Of a stretch of 26,813 nt of DNA, positions 1 to 8,479 are shown one piece after another. The DNA comes from CAVVXX01 sp052389895 (GTDB taxonomy: Bacteria; Pseudomonadota; Alphaproteobacteria; Micropepsales; Micropepsaceae): NCBI GenBank assembly GCA_052389895.1, contig JBQTHM010000030.1:1-26813 (forward strand), in the 5' to 3' direction. The position numbers and the translations under genes are program-made. The notes beneath the pieces were generated by a model, which was not told where the DNA came from, did no database searches, and saw nothing but the letters and a program-made list of their open reading frames with translations. How positions within the stretch are numbered: position 1 is the first letter of the stretch; the number at the start of each line of letters is the position of its first letter.

Positions 1-275
1 ACGAGGGCGTCGTACACTGCCTGGTCGCCATGGGGGTGAAATTTGCCGATGACATCGCCCACAACACGTGCACATTTCTTGAACCCCGCATCCGGGTCGA
101 GGCCTAGCTCGCGCATGGTATGCAGCAGGCGGCGGTGAACCGGTTTCAATCCATCGCGCGCGTCGGGCAGCGCACGATGCATGATGGTAGAGAGCGCATA
201 GGCGAGATAACGCTCGGACAACGCTTTGCCGAGCGGTTCGGGCCTGACGTCATCCTTGATTGCTGACAGCGCCAT
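1..275 (-). CDS. parC: DNA topoisomerase IV subunit A (ParC), N-terminal part only
   Basis: Only the first 91 codons are present; the rest lies beyond the left edge. Topoisomerase IV decatenates daughter chromosomes, and this subunit makes the double-strand break. The reading frame from the ATG at 275 contains LKPVHRRLLHTMRELG, then GFKKCARVVGDVIGKFHPHGD, the start of the type IIA breakage-reunion domain. The wording (HRRLLHTM, GFKKCARVVGDVIGKF, HGDQAVYDALV) fits ParC better than GyrA, which usually reads QRRILYAM and YRKSARIVGDVLGKYHPHGDSAVYDAM. The catalytic tyrosine is outside the window. It starts 8 bases after the recO stop, with AGAGGT directly before the ATG, so it is the last visible gene of the era-recO-parC run. 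Confidence 0.93.
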   Translation of the reverse strand, partial: MALSAIKDDVRPEPLGKALSERYLAYALSTIMHRALPDARDGLKPVHRRLLHTMRELGLDPDAGFKKCARVVGDVIGKFHPHGDQAVYDAL

Positions 276-283
276 ACCTCTAA

Positions 284-1021
284 TTACGCCGATTCGCGCA
301 CGCCGAAATCCGCGAGTCGCGCGCGCGCGTCAGGCAAGGCCTTGCCGTGCGGCGCGAGCACCCACTGCTCCAGAAAGTGAGCCGTAACGATCAACCCCGC
401 GGAAATTTCCGCGCGCGAAGGCGCACTTGGCTGGCGGCCCAGAAGAAACGCAGGCAGGCGGAGGAGCTTATCGCTGTAATCCGCGCCCGCCGCCGCCGAA
501 ACAGCGCGACCAGAGCGTGGGCTTACATAGATTAGGTCGGCGGCGGCGCCAGTAACGGCGCAGTGCGTAAGGTCCAGGCCGAATCCGAGTTCGTCTAATA
601 GTCCCAATTCCCAGCGCACGAACAGCGGCGCCCAATCTGCGAACGAATGACCCGCCATCGCATCGAGCAGCGCAATCGCACCTTCATAGGCGGGCGTGTG
701 CCTTTCGCGTTCTGGCAACACGGTGGATGCGAGCGCTGTGAACGCGTTCAGCCCTGCCAGCGCTGCGCGATCTTCGAACATCTGCGCTGCGCGGGCGCGC
801 GCGAGTTCGACAGTGAAAGTGCCAAGATGTTCCGAAAGCCGCGCACGCCAGTGCACCCGCACGCCGTTTCCTGGCTGGAGCGCCGCTCGCCGCTTCGGTG
901 AAAGGCCGCCATGCACCAGACCAAGATGACGGCCATGATGTCGCGTGAGCACCTCGAGCACAACGCCATGCTCGCCATGCGGCCGGAGCGCCAGCACGAT
1001 AGCATTGTCAGTCCAGTCCAT
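284..1021 (-). CDS. recO: DNA repair protein RecO
   Basis: RecO loads RecA onto SSB-coated single-stranded DNA in the RecFOR gap-repair pathway. The 245-residue product has the usual length. It opens with an OB-fold-like segment (DWTDNAIVLALRPHGEHGVVLEVLT) followed by GLVHGG, typical of RecO N-termini. The rest is the helical RecO C-terminal domain, with FVRWELGLLDELGFGLDL as a clear family signature. The ATG at 1021 is preferred over the TTG at 1027 because GGGGA lies about 8 bases upstream of it. A near-perfect palindrome (1039-1067) separates it from era; this is the only sizeable spacer in this part of the operon. Identification rests on this signature and the era-recO-parC order. Confidence 0.93.
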   Translation of the reverse strand: MDWTDNAIVLALRPHGEHGVVLEVLTRHHGRHLGLVHGGLSPKRRAALQPGNGVRVHWRARLSEHLGTFTVELARARAAQMFEDRAALAGLNAFTALASTVLPERERHTPAYEGAIALLDAMAGHSFADWAPLFVRWELGLLDELGFGLDLTHCAVTGAAADLIYVSPRSGRAVSAAAGADYSDKLLRLPAFLLGRQPSAPSRAEISAGLIVTAHFLEQWVLAPHGKALPDARARLADFGVRESA

Positions 1022-1038
1022 TCGCAATATCCCCGCTT

Positions 1039-1067
1039 TTCACACCCTGTGAATTCACAGGTGTGAA
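1039..1067. repeat. near-perfect palindrome between era and recO
   Basis: TTCACACC (1039-1046) and GGTGTGAA (1060-1067) are exact inverted copies. They flank TGTGAATTCACA (1048-1059), itself a perfect palindrome; only C1047 is unpaired. The RNA in the era to recO direction could form a long bulged hairpin just before the recO ribosome site (GGGGA). No U-run follows it, so it is not a standard terminator. It may be a processing or stability element, or an operator. Confidence 0.75.
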
Positions 1068-1077
1068 TAAACGCAAC

Positions 1078-2001
1078 TCAATCTTTTGGAAACTCCAGGC
1101 CCAGATCGCGATAATGCGCCGGATCGTCACCCCAGCGCTCGGAAACTTTCGCGTACACGAAAAGGTGCACGCGGCGGCCAAAAATCTCTTCCATTTCCTT
1201 GCGCGCGGCTTCGCCGATCGCCTTGATCGCCTGCCCGCCCTTGCCGATGACAATGGCCTTCTGCCTCTGGCGCTCGACAAAAATAGTTTGCTCGATGCGT
1301 ACGGAGCCGTCCTTCTGCTCCTGCCACGACTCGGTTACTACCGTAGAGGCATAGGGCAATTCGTCGTGCAAACGCAGATACAGCTTTTCGCGCGTGATCT
1401 CGGCCGCGAGCAGGCGTAACGGAATATCGGCGGCCTGATCGGCGGGATACAGCCACGGCCCTTCTGCCATCTTGCCCGCGCACCAGTTCCCCAGTGCGTC
1501 CAGGCCCTCGCCTTCGGTGGCCGAGACCATGAATACCTCCTCAAATACGCCTGTTGCGTTCATTAACTCCGCCAGAGGCAAAAGCAGCGGTCGCGAAATG
1601 AGGTCGACCTTGTTGAGGGCCAGTGCAGCCTTGCGCCCGCTTTGTTTCAGGCCCTCGATGATCCTCATCGTGTCTTGCGCCGCATAACCCTCCGTGCGTG
1701 CCGAAACATCGGGTGCGTCTACGACGACAATGATTGCGTCGGCATCGGACGCGCCGTTCCAGGCCGCCTTCACCATGGCGCGGTCCAGACGCCGTTTCGG
1801 CGCGAAAATGCCCGGCGTGTCCACGAATATGATTTGCGTATCGCCGCGCATGGCGATTCCGCGTATGGGCATGCGCGTCGTCTGCACCTTATGGGTGACT
1901 ATCGCGATTTTTGATCCGACCAGCGCATTCACCAGCGTCGACTTCCCCGCGTTGGGTGCGCCCAACACGGCTACAAAGCCACAACGCGTTCCGGCGCTCA
2001 T
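1078..2001 (-). CDS. era: GTPase Era, ribosome biogenesis
   Basis: Era is a Ras-like GTPase with a KH domain that binds the 3' end of 16S rRNA and couples 30S assembly to growth. The P-loop is GAPNAGKST, switch II is DTPGIF and the base-specificity motif is NKVD. The C-terminal KH type-2 domain carries VIGKGGQAIKAIG. The product is 307 residues, the normal length. The ATG at 2001 overlaps the rnc stop as ATGA; the frame stays open upstream, but those codons lie inside rnc and give no Era-like residues. rnc and era are commonly co-transcribed and both act on rRNA. All GTPase motifs are intact. Confidence 0.96.
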   Translation of the reverse strand: MSAGTRCGFVAVLGAPNAGKSTLVNALVGSKIAIVTHKVQTTRMPIRGIAMRGDTQIIFVDTPGIFAPKRRLDRAMVKAAWNGASDADAIIVVVDAPDVSARTEGYAAQDTMRIIEGLKQSGRKAALALNKVDLISRPLLLPLAELMNATGVFEEVFMVSATEGEGLDALGNWCAGKMAEGPWLYPADQAADIPLRLLAAEITREKLYLRLHDELPYASTVVTESWQEQKDGSVRIEQTIFVERQRQKAIVIGKGGQAIKAIGEAARKEMEEIFGRRVHLFVYAKVSERWGDDPAHYRDLGLEFPKD

Positions 2002-2675
2002 TTTTCGATTTCTCGCAGCATCGCCCGTGCGGCGGCCTGTTCGGCGTCGCGCTTGCTGGCGCCCTGCCCCGTGCATGACTCCCTACGCGGAAGACTCACT
2101 TCTACTGTGAAGATCGGAGCATGGTCCGGGCCTTGGCGCGCGATGACTTTGTAGACCGGTTGGCCGCGGGCGCGATCGGCCTGTGCCCATTCCTGCAGCG
2201 CGGTTTTCGCGTCGCGCATGTCTTGTGCCAGCGCCTCAAGCTCCGGCGCCCAATACCGCAGCACATAACTCCTGGCCGCTTCGAAGCCGCCATCGAGATA
2301 GAGAGCCGCGATCACGGCCTCGCAAGCGCCTGCAACGATGGCAGGTTTGGCGCGCCCGCCGCTGCCGGATTCCGACTGCGCCAAACGAAGATGATCTGGC
2401 AATCCGGCGGCCGTACCGGCGCGCGCACAAGCGTCACGCCGCACCAGCGCATTAAGGCGCACGGCCAGGCCGCCCTCCGTCTCGTCGGGAAATCTTTCGT
2501 AAAGCCACTCGGCAATAACGAGGCCGAGAACACGGTCTCCCAGAAATTCGAGCCGCTCGTTCGAATTTTCGACACCCACGCTTGCATGCGTGAGTGCCCG
2601 TTCGAGAAGAACGCGGTTCGCGAATTCGTAGCCGAGTTTTTCCTCCAGGGCGTCTAGTGACCGCGCGTCCTGCAT
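1998..2675 (-). CDS. rnc: Ribonuclease III
   Basis: RNase III cuts double-stranded RNA, chiefly to release 16S and 23S precursors. The 225-residue product has the signature NERLEFLGDRVL, with metal-binding Asp47, and Glu119 in GACEAVIAALYLDGG, matching the catalytic Asp45 and Glu117 of E. coli. The C-terminal third (about 155-225) is a dsRNA-binding domain ending GQGASKRDAEQAAARAML. The open frame extends to 2816, but those codons lie within lepB. The ATG at 2675, one base after the lepB stop codon, gives the expected family N-terminus. It overlaps era by 4 bp. Confidence 0.95.
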   Translation of the reverse strand: MQDARSLDALEEKLGYEFANRVLLERALTHASVGVENSNERLEFLGDRVLGLVIAEWLYERFPDETEGGLAVRLNALVRRDACARAGTAAGLPDHLRLAQSESGSGGRAKPAIVAGACEAVIAALYLDGGFEAARSYVLRYWAPELEALAQDMRDAKTALQEWAQADRARGQPVYKVIARQGPDHAPIFTVEVSLPRRESCTGQGASKRDAEQAAARAMLREIEK

Positions 2676-2676
2676 C

Positions 2677-3471
2677 TCAGCCGAGGAAGGTTCCAACGCG
2701 GCTGTAGCGGATGGCGAAAGGCCACTGCCAAATCTCCCATATGCGTGCGCTGCCATCGGTAGAGAAAAATATAACTTCCGCCTTGCCAACGAGATTCTCC
2801 ATCGGAACATAGCCAACTCCGCTTGTAGGCGAGCGGCTGTCCGCCGAATTGTCGCGATTATCGCCCATCATGAAGTAATGGCCCTCGGGGACCACGAATA
2901 CCCCGGTGTTGTTCAGATGGTTCCCGGGAGACGAGCTCAGGGTTTCGTACGTCTTGCCGTTAGGCAGCGTCTCGCGGTAGCGGACGACGTGGCGCTCCAT
3001 GCCGTCAAGGAACTCGGCCCCTTCGGAAATTGTCTCGCGCTTTGCGGGCACGCCGTTGATGTGCACAACACCCTCGATCACTTGGACGCGGTCACCAGGA
3101 AGCCCGATCACGCGCTTTATGTAGTCGGTCGAATTGTCCGAGGGCAGCTTGAAGACAACGATGTCACCGCGCTCGGGCTCGCTTCCCAAGAAGCGGCCAG
3201 AGAAGGGCGGAAAGCTGAATGCAAACGAGTGGCGACTGTAACCATATGCCGTTTTTGAGACGAAGAGATAATCGCCCACCAGCAGCGTGTCTTCCATTGA
3301 GCCGGAGGGGATATTGAAAGGCTGGAACAGGAAGGTCCGAAACACGACGGCTATGAGCAAGGCGTAGGCAATCGTCTTGACAAGCTCCAGCCAAGACTCC
3401 TTGTGCGCGGCCTTCTGCGTGCCGGAGGGCGCCGCGGCTTCCGGCTTCTGTTGCTGATCCGTTGACACCAT
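2677..3471 (-). CDS. lepB: Signal peptidase I
   Basis: This membrane serine protease removes signal peptides from secreted proteins at the outer face of the inner membrane. The 264-residue product has a polar N-terminus, a single membrane anchor (about residues 30-50), then PSGSMEDTL with the nucleophile Ser58. YIKRVIGLPGD holds the general base Lys119. The late conserved box GDNRDNSADSRS is also present. One transmembrane anchor rather than two is normal in Alphaproteobacteria. It sits between acpS and rnc, the standard order in that class. Start is the ATG at 3471, with GAGG close upstream. Confidence 0.96.
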   Translation of the reverse strand: MVSTDQQQKPEAAAPSGTQKAAHKESWLELVKTIAYALLIAVVFRTFLFQPFNIPSGSMEDTLLVGDYLFVSKTAYGYSRHSFAFSFPPFSGRFLGSEPERGDIVVFKLPSDNSTDYIKRVIGLPGDRVQVIEGVVHINGVPAKRETISEGAEFLDGMERHVVRYRETLPNGKTYETLSSSPGNHLNNTGVFVVPEGHYFMMGDNRDNSADSRSPTSGVGYVPMENLVGKAEVIFFSTDGSARIWEIWQWPFAIRYSRVGTFLG

Positions 3472-3522
3472 GACCTCAGAAAACGGAGAGAACCTCGCTC
3501 TGTCAAGAAAGGAAAAAGCCCG

Positions 3523-3939
3523 TCAGGCAACGTCCGAAGGCATGCCGGAAACGGCAGTTATAATAACAATGGCCTGCGCGACCGGATAATCGTCCGTTAG
3601 AGTCACGCTAATATGCGCACGTGCACCCGGCGGCGTGATTTCCTTGAGCCGGTCGGCCGCGCCGCCCGTTAGCTTCATCGTTGGCTGGCCTGTGGGCAGG
3701 TTTACGACGCCCATGTCGCGCCAGAATATCCCCTTGCGAAATCCCGTCCCCAGCGCTTTTGAGCAGGCCTCCTTGGCCGCATAGCGCTTGGCGTATGAGG
3801 CCGCGCGTTCGGCGCGACGGTCGGATTTGGCCCTCTCCACATCCGTAAACACGCGGTCGAGAAAGCGCTCGCCAAACCGGTCGAGCGTGCGCTCGATGCG
3901 GCGAATGTCGATCATGTCGCTGCCCAAGCCGATAATCAT
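3523..3939 (-). CDS. acpS: Holo-[acyl-carrier-protein] synthase
   Basis: AcpS transfers 4'-phosphopantetheine from CoA to apo-ACP, which switches on fatty acid synthesis. The 138-residue product begins MIIGLGSDMIDIRRIE, with metal ligand Asp8. The second box is KRYAAKEACSKALGTGF, with Glu57. The open frame continues upstream to 3984, but those codons overlap pdxJ and add no family residues. The ATG at 3939 lies 4 bases after the pdxJ stop codon. A tail of about 12 residues after the last conserved strand is unremarkable. Pairing with pdxJ is very common in Proteobacteria. Confidence 0.95.
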   Translation of the reverse strand: MIIGLGSDMIDIRRIERTLDRFGERFLDRVFTDVERAKSDRRAERAASYAKRYAAKEACSKALGTGFRKGIFWRDMGVVNLPTGQPTMKLTGGAADRLKEITPPGARAHISVTLTDDYPVAQAIVIITAVSGMPSDVA

Positions 3940-3943
3940 GGCG

Positions 3944-4708
3944 TCAGGCCGTGTTGCGCCCGTTGGCGGCTGCTCGAGCTTCATCCATGGTCGCCCGCAT
4001 GCGCCGGATGGCCGAGTCCAGGCCGGAAAAGATCGCCTCGCCTACGAGAAAATGCCCGATGTTCAGTTCGACAACTTCGGGAATAGCCGCGATCGCTCCG
4101 ACAGTCTCGTAGGAGAGGCCATGCCCGGCATGGACTTCCAGGCCGATTGACGCCGCAAAGCGTGCACCCTCCTGCAATACGTTTAGCTGGTGCAGGCGCG
4201 CCGCCTCATCGCCTGTAAACACAGCTTCGCAATACGCGCCGGTGTGAAGCTCGACGACAGGGGCGTTCAGCGCTTTGGCTGCCTCAATCTGCTTCCTGTC
4301 GGCCTCGATAAATATCGAAACGCGAATGTCTGCGCGCGAAAGCTCGGCGACCAACGGTAACAGCCTTTTCTGCTGCGCCGCCGCGTCGATGCCACCTTCG
4401 GTCGTCCTTTCCTCGCGCCGCTCGGGCACGATGCAGGCGGCGTGCGGTCTGTGCCTAAGAGCGATCGCCGCCATTTCTTCCGTTGCAGCCATTTCCAGGT
4501 TCAGCGGCAAATGGATCTCTTTGCTCAATCTCTCAATGTCATGATCCGAAATGTGGCGGCGGTCTTCGCGCAGATGTGCCGTGATGCCGTCGGCGCCCGC
4601 CGCCGCGGCCACACGAGCGGCCCGGACGGGATCGGGATGACGCCCGCCCCGCGCGTTCCGGATGGTCGCGACATGGTCGATGTTCACGCCAAGGCGCAGG
4701 CGGTTCAC
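3944..4708 (-). CDS. pdxJ: Pyridoxine 5'-phosphate synthase
   Basis: PdxJ condenses 1-deoxyxylulose 5-phosphate with 3-amino-2-oxopropyl phosphate to make pyridoxine 5'-phosphate in the DXP-dependent vitamin B6 route. The 254-residue TIM-barrel protein begins RLGVNIDHVATIRNARGG. It has EIHLPLNLEMAATEEM in the middle and GLEVHAGHGLSYETV, with the active-site histidine, near the end. ELNIGHFLVGEAIFSGL is the phosphate-binding end of the barrel. The start overlaps the pyrE stop by 4 bp (ATGA), suggesting translational coupling. Length and motifs are complete. Confidence 0.96.
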   Translation of the reverse strand: MNRLRLGVNIDHVATIRNARGGRHPDPVRAARVAAAAGADGITAHLREDRRHISDHDIERLSKEIHLPLNLEMAATEEMAAIALRHRPHAACIVPERREERTTEGGIDAAAQQKRLLPLVAELSRADIRVSIFIEADRKQIEAAKALNAPVVELHTGAYCEAVFTGDEAARLHQLNVLQEGARFAASIGLEVHAGHGLSYETVGAIAAIPEVVELNIGHFLVGEAIFSGLDSAIRRMRATMDEARAAANGRNTA

Positions 4709-5289
4709 CGTAGTCCCCTACTTCCCGGTTTCACCGCCCGAATCTTTTTCAGATGCGGCGGAAGGTTGTCGGCGGGCCAGGCGGGAATGTCCAGCGCAGC
4801 CAGAGAGATTAGCGGCACGCCGATTTTGGCCTTTCCGCCCGAACGGTCGATGAGGCACGCCGCGGCCACCGGCCTGCCGCCTGCTGCGCGGATGGCATCC
4901 AGACATTCGCGTGACGACAGGCCCGTGGTGACGATGTCTTCCACCATCAAAACCGGTTCGCCCTTCTTCAGATCGAATCCGCGACGCAGGCGAAATTCGC
5001 CCTCTTCCCGTTCCATATATATCGCGGGCACTTTCAAATGCCGCGCCATCTCGTAGCCCGGAATGATGCCGCCGATCGCCGGCGACACGATCACGGAAAA
5101 CTTCGCCTTGACGTCCTTTTTGACTTTGGCTGCCAGGGCGCGGCAGAGCCGGGCCGTGCGTGCGGGATCGCGGAATACCAGCGCCTTTTGCAGGAACACG
5201 TCGCTGTGCAGGCCCGAGGACAGAATGAAGTGACCTTCCAGCAGCGCTCCCGCCTTCTTGAATTCTTTGAGGACCTGTTCCGGGGTCAT
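4705..5289 (-). CDS. pyrE: Orotate phosphoribosyltransferase
   Basis: PyrE converts orotate and PRPP to orotidine 5'-monophosphate, the fifth step of UMP synthesis. The 194-residue product has the PRPP-binding signature VLMVEDIVTTGLSSRE and the early segment GHFILSSGLHSDVFLQ, which belongs to the alphaproteobacterial/archaeal style of PyrE rather than the E. coli one. VIVSPAIGGIIPGYEMAR is the other conserved strand-loop. It follows rel by 13 bases and overlaps pdxJ by 4. The aspartate carbamoyltransferase of the same pathway is also in this window (18929-20041). Confidence 0.94.
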   Translation of the reverse strand: MTPEQVLKEFKKAGALLEGHFILSSGLHSDVFLQKALVFRDPARTARLCRALAAKVKKDVKAKFSVIVSPAIGGIIPGYEMARHLKVPAIYMEREEGEFRLRRGFDLKKGEPVLMVEDIVTTGLSSRECLDAIRAAGGRPVAAACLIDRSGGKAKIGVPLISLAALDIPAWPADNLPPHLKKIRAVKPGSRGLR

Positions 5290-5302
5290 CGCTGCGTGAC
5301 CA

Positions 5303-7498
5303 TCATATCAACACGCCCTGAGCCTCGTTCTGCGTGTCTTCCGTGTTTAGGCCACGGACGCGTTCAACCGCCTCCACGCTCGCCTGGACGCGCAAAGCGC
5401 GCAAAAGATTTTCGAGATGAGCCGCGTCCTGCACCTCGATGTCCACTTGAAATTCAAAAAACAGCGGATTGCGGTTTACGATCTTCAGGTTTGAGATATT
5501 GGCGCCGTTCATTCCGATTACGTTGGCGACCCCGCCGAGCGCGCCTGGAGCATTTTTGACGCGGACAAGAATGCGCGCGACCGACAATGACTCTCGCGCG
5601 TGGTCCTTCCACCGCACATCGATCCAGTCAGCCATGCTGTCCTGGTGGCGGTCCACCACTTCGCAATCCAGCGTGTGCACGACCACCCCCTGGTCCGGCA
5701 CCATGATGCCGATGATGCGGTCGCCGGGAATGGGATGGCAGCAAGCGCCGAGTTTGTATCCAATGCCCTCCGTCAGTCCCGCGATCGAGACACTCCGGCC
5801 GGAACCAGGCTCGGAATACCGGCGGCTCGCGCGCCGCGCCTTCTGCTTGATTTCGGGATAGACGGCCTCCAGAACCTCGTGTGCCCGCAATGCCCCGCGG
5901 CCTACGTCAGCGTAGATATCGTCCGTTTTGGAATGGCGGAGCTTCTTCGCAACTTCTGCGATCGCCTTTTCGGTCAATTCGTGTCCCTCATCCTCGAATA
6001 TCTTCTCGAGAATTTTCTTCCCCATATTGACGTGCTGATCGCGCTGCGCATGGCGCAGATAGCGGCGGATTTCCGCGCGCGCCCGCCCCGTCACTACAAA
6101 GCGCTCCCACAGCGGCGACGGAGACTGGTCTTTGGTCGTAATGATCTCTACCTGGTCGCCATTCTTCAGAGGGGTGTGCAGCGGCGTGTGCACGCCATTG
6201 ACTTTGGCGCCTACCGTTGCATTGCCGACGTCCGTGTGGACCGCATAGGCGAAGTCGATGGGCGTTGCGCCCTTGGGGAGCGCGATCAGATCGCCTCTGG
6301 GCGTGAAGCAGAACACCTGATCCTGGTACATGGACAGCTTGGAGTGCTCATAGAACTCTTCGGCGCTGTCACCCCGCTCGAGCAGATCCACCATGTCGCG
6401 CAGCCATTCGTAGGTTCTAATGGTCTGCGGATCGCGCTCGTCGACATTTTCGCGGTAGCGCCAGTGTGCCGCCACGCCCCGCTCCGCGATTTCGTGCATC
6501 TCGTGCGTGCGGATTTGCACTTCCACCCGCTGGTTCTCCGGACCAATGATAGTGGTGTGAAGCGAGCGATAGCCGTTGGATTTCGGCAGGGAAACAAAAT
6601 CGCGGAAACGATCGAAGACGGCGGGCCACGCGCGGTGAAGGATTCCGAGCGCAAGGTAGCAATCCTCCACCGATTTCACGATGACGCGAAATCCAAAAAC
6701 ATCTGAAAGTTGCTCGAAGTTAAGCTGTTTGTCCTTGAGTTTGCGCCAGATGGAGAACGGGCGCTTGGCACGGCCATAGACAAACACCTCTACTCCGTTT
6801 TCTGCCAGCTTCGTCTTTATCTGTTCGGATATGAGATTGATCGTCTTTCCGGACTGTGCGCCCATGCGCTCGAGCCGCTGGACGATGGAGTCGCGCGCGG
6901 CGGGATCGAGCTCGGCAAAGGCCAGGTCTTCCAGCTCTTCGCGAAGATTGTACATGCCGATGCGGCCGGCCAGGGGCGCGTAGATGTCAACCGTTTCCTG
7001 CGCGATTCGACGCCGCTTTGCGGGGTCCTTCAGGTGCGAGAGCGTGCGCATGTTGTGGAGGCGATCGGCAAGCTTCACCAGAAGCACGCGGATGTCGTTC
7101 GACATCGCCAGCATGAGCTTGCGGAAATTTTCCGCCTGTTTCGTACGCTCCGAGAAAAGCTCGATCGCAGATAGTTTGGTAACGCCGTCCACGAGCGTTG
7201 CAATCTCGCCGCCAAAGCCGGTCTTGATTTCGTCCAGCGTCGCCGTGGTGTCTTCGACCGTGTCGTGCAATAGGGCGGTTGCAATCGTCGCCGTGTCCAG
7301 CCTGAGGTCGGTAAGAATACCGGCAACTTCCAGAGGGTGGGAAAAGAACGGATCGCCGGACGCGCGCTTCTGCGCGCCATGCGCCTGCATCGCGAACACA
7401 TATGCCTTGTTCAAGATTGCTTCATCGGCCTGTGGGTCATAGGCACGCACACGGTCGACGAGTTCCGTTTGGCGCATCAGGTGCCGGCGCGTGCTCAT
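5303..7498 (-). CDS. Bifunctional (p)ppGpp synthetase/hydrolase, Rel/SpoT family
   Basis: This long RSH protein (731 residues) makes and degrades (p)ppGpp, the starvation alarmone. The hydrolase (HD) domain is intact: His54 in FFSHPLEVAG and His78-Asp79 in ALLHDTVEDT. The synthetase domain follows (about 240-340), with FGFRVIV and DRFRDFVSLPKSNGYRSLHT. Then come a TGS domain (about 395-455, FTPRGDLIALPKGATPIDFAYAVH), a cysteine-bearing zinc-finger region (GACCHPIPGDRIIG) and a C-terminal ACT domain. Alphaproteobacteria usually have a single such enzyme, variously named Rel, SpoT or RshA, so no symbol is given. The start at 7498 has GGGAGG about 6 bases upstream. It follows rpoZ, as is common. 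Confidence 0.95.
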   Translation of the reverse strand: MSTRRHLMRQTELVDRVRAYDPQADEAILNKAYVFAMQAHGAQKRASGDPFFSHPLEVAGILTDLRLDTATIATALLHDTVEDTTATLDEIKTGFGGEIATLVDGVTKLSAIELFSERTKQAENFRKLMLAMSNDIRVLLVKLADRLHNMRTLSHLKDPAKRRRIAQETVDIYAPLAGRIGMYNLREELEDLAFAELDPAARDSIVQRLERMGAQSGKTINLISEQIKTKLAENGVEVFVYGRAKRPFSIWRKLKDKQLNFEQLSDVFGFRVIVKSVEDCYLALGILHRAWPAVFDRFRDFVSLPKSNGYRSLHTTIIGPENQRVEVQIRTHEMHEIAERGVAAHWRYRENVDERDPQTIRTYEWLRDMVDLLERGDSAEEFYEHSKLSMYQDQVFCFTPRGDLIALPKGATPIDFAYAVHTDVGNATVGAKVNGVHTPLHTPLKNGDQVEIITTKDQSPSPLWERFVVTGRARAEIRRYLRHAQRDQHVNMGKKILEKIFEDEGHELTEKAIAEVAKKLRHSKTDDIYADVGRGALRAHEVLEAVYPEIKQKARRASRRYSEPGSGRSVSIAGLTEGIGYKLGACCHPIPGDRIIGIMVPDQGVVVHTLDCEVVDRHQDSMADWIDVRWKDHARESLSVARILVRVKNAPGALGGVANVIGMNGANISNLKIVNRNPLFFEFQVDIEVQDAAHLENLLRALRVQASVEAVERVRGLNTEDTQNEAQGVLI

Positions 7499-7528
7499 GG
7501 CGCCCTCCCCGCGCTGCTGCCAGGAAAC

Positions 7529-7912
7529 CTACTCTTCGTAATCGCCTTCGGGTTCTGGCTGCGGCTCGGCGCGGCGCTGTGCCTCATTGGTGAGCGCACG
7601 GAGCAACTCTTCCTCGGTGAGCTGGCGGTGAAGCATGTCTTCCCCCTCCGGGCTCTCGGCAGGAGTTTCCTCTGGCTCGTCCACCTCCGCATGTTTTTGC
7701 AGGCTCTTAATGAAGTCCTCGCGCAGATCGTCCGCCTTGAGGGACTTTTGCGCAATCTCCCGCAGCGCAACCACGGGGTTCTTGTCCCGGTCGCGGTCCA
7801 GCAGCGGCTCCGCGCCGCCCGAAAGCTGGCGAGCCCGGTGTGCGGACAGCAGCACGAGATCGAAACGGTTTGGGACCTTGTCAACGCAATCCTCGACGGT
7901 AACGCGGGCCAT
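7529..7912 (-). CDS. rpoZ: RNA polymerase omega subunit
   Basis: Omega helps fold and assemble the beta' subunit of RNA polymerase and mediates part of the ppGpp response. The 127-residue product begins MARVTVEDCVDKVPNRFDLVLLSAHRAR, the family signature, followed by VVALREIA. The C-terminal half is a long acidic, Glu/Pro-rich tail typical of alphaproteobacterial omega. AGAGGA sits 6 bases before the ATG. It is directly upstream of the (p)ppGpp synthetase/hydrolase gene. The 65 bases between it and folK may carry a promoter, but no convincing -35/-10 pair was found. Confidence 0.95.
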   Translation of the reverse strand: MARVTVEDCVDKVPNRFDLVLLSAHRARQLSGGAEPLLDRDRDKNPVVALREIAQKSLKADDLREDFIKSLQKHAEVDEPEETPAESPEGEDMLHRQLTEEELLRALTNEAQRRAEPQPEPEGDYEE

Positions 7913-7977
7913 TCGCAGTCCTCTAAGGGTAAAAAACAGCTCGGGAACTTATCCAGATTGCTGCACCGCGGCAAGCG

Positions 7978-8463
7978 CTACAGCCGCTCCGGAACGGCGG
8001 CGTTTTTAGGCAGATGGGCGATCATCTCCGCCGCGTCAAGGCCGCTGATCGGGTGATGCCAGTTTGGCGCCACGTCCCTTAGCGGGAAAAGCACGAATAG
8101 GCGTTCGCCCAGTCGCGGGTGCGGCAGTTCAGGGGGCCCCGGCCCAACGCGGCCCTCGTAATCGAGTAGGTCGAGATCAAGCATACGCGGCGCGTATCGG
8201 GCGCCTCGCCTTCGCCCGAAGACGGACTCAACGTCGAGCAGAGCGCGAAGGACTGCCTCTGGCGATTTTTTTGTGTGGATGATCGCGACCGCATTCACGA
8301 AAGGCGGATCCTTCGGGTCCGGCCATGCGGCACTGCGGTAAAACGGCGATACTTTCGCAACTTTCAAGCCACGCCGAGGGAACTCCACGAGCGCCTCGCG
8401 CAATGTTGTCGCGGGTTCTCCGACACATGACGGTAAATTTGCGCCCAGACCGATAAGGATCAT
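7978..8463 (-). CDS. folK: 2-amino-4-hydroxy-6-hydroxymethyldihydropteridine pyrophosphokinase
   Basis: HPPK moves pyrophosphate from ATP to 6-hydroxymethyl-dihydropterin, the step before dihydropteroate synthase in folate synthesis. The 161-residue product starts MILIGLGANLPS. It has the substrate-binding segments VSPFYRSAAWPDPKDPPFVNAV and the HPPK signature RYAPRMLDLDLLDYEG, with the two metal-binding aspartates (DLDLL). PELPHPRLGERLFVLFPL follows. It is the first gene of the long minus-strand run and is divergent from the NYN-domain gene. Confidence 0.95.
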   Translation of the reverse strand: MILIGLGANLPSCVGEPATTLREALVEFPRRGLKVAKVSPFYRSAAWPDPKDPPFVNAVAIIHTKKSPEAVLRALLDVESVFGRRRGARYAPRMLDLDLLDYEGRVGPGPPELPHPRLGERLFVLFPLRDVAPNWHHPISGLDAAEMIAHLPKNAAVPERL

Positions 8464-8479
8464 GAAATCACTTTCCCTT

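Noticed and set aside
2676..2816. Longer rnc start at 2816
   Set aside because: The extra 47 residues lie within the lepB coding region and have no RNase III similarity. The ATG at 2675 gives the standard protein.
5600..6706. Plus-strand open frame of 368 codons opposite the (p)ppGpp synthetase gene
   Set aside because: The minus-strand gene has every expected domain here. The antisense product is rich in His, Arg and Asp without order, typical of a shadow frame.
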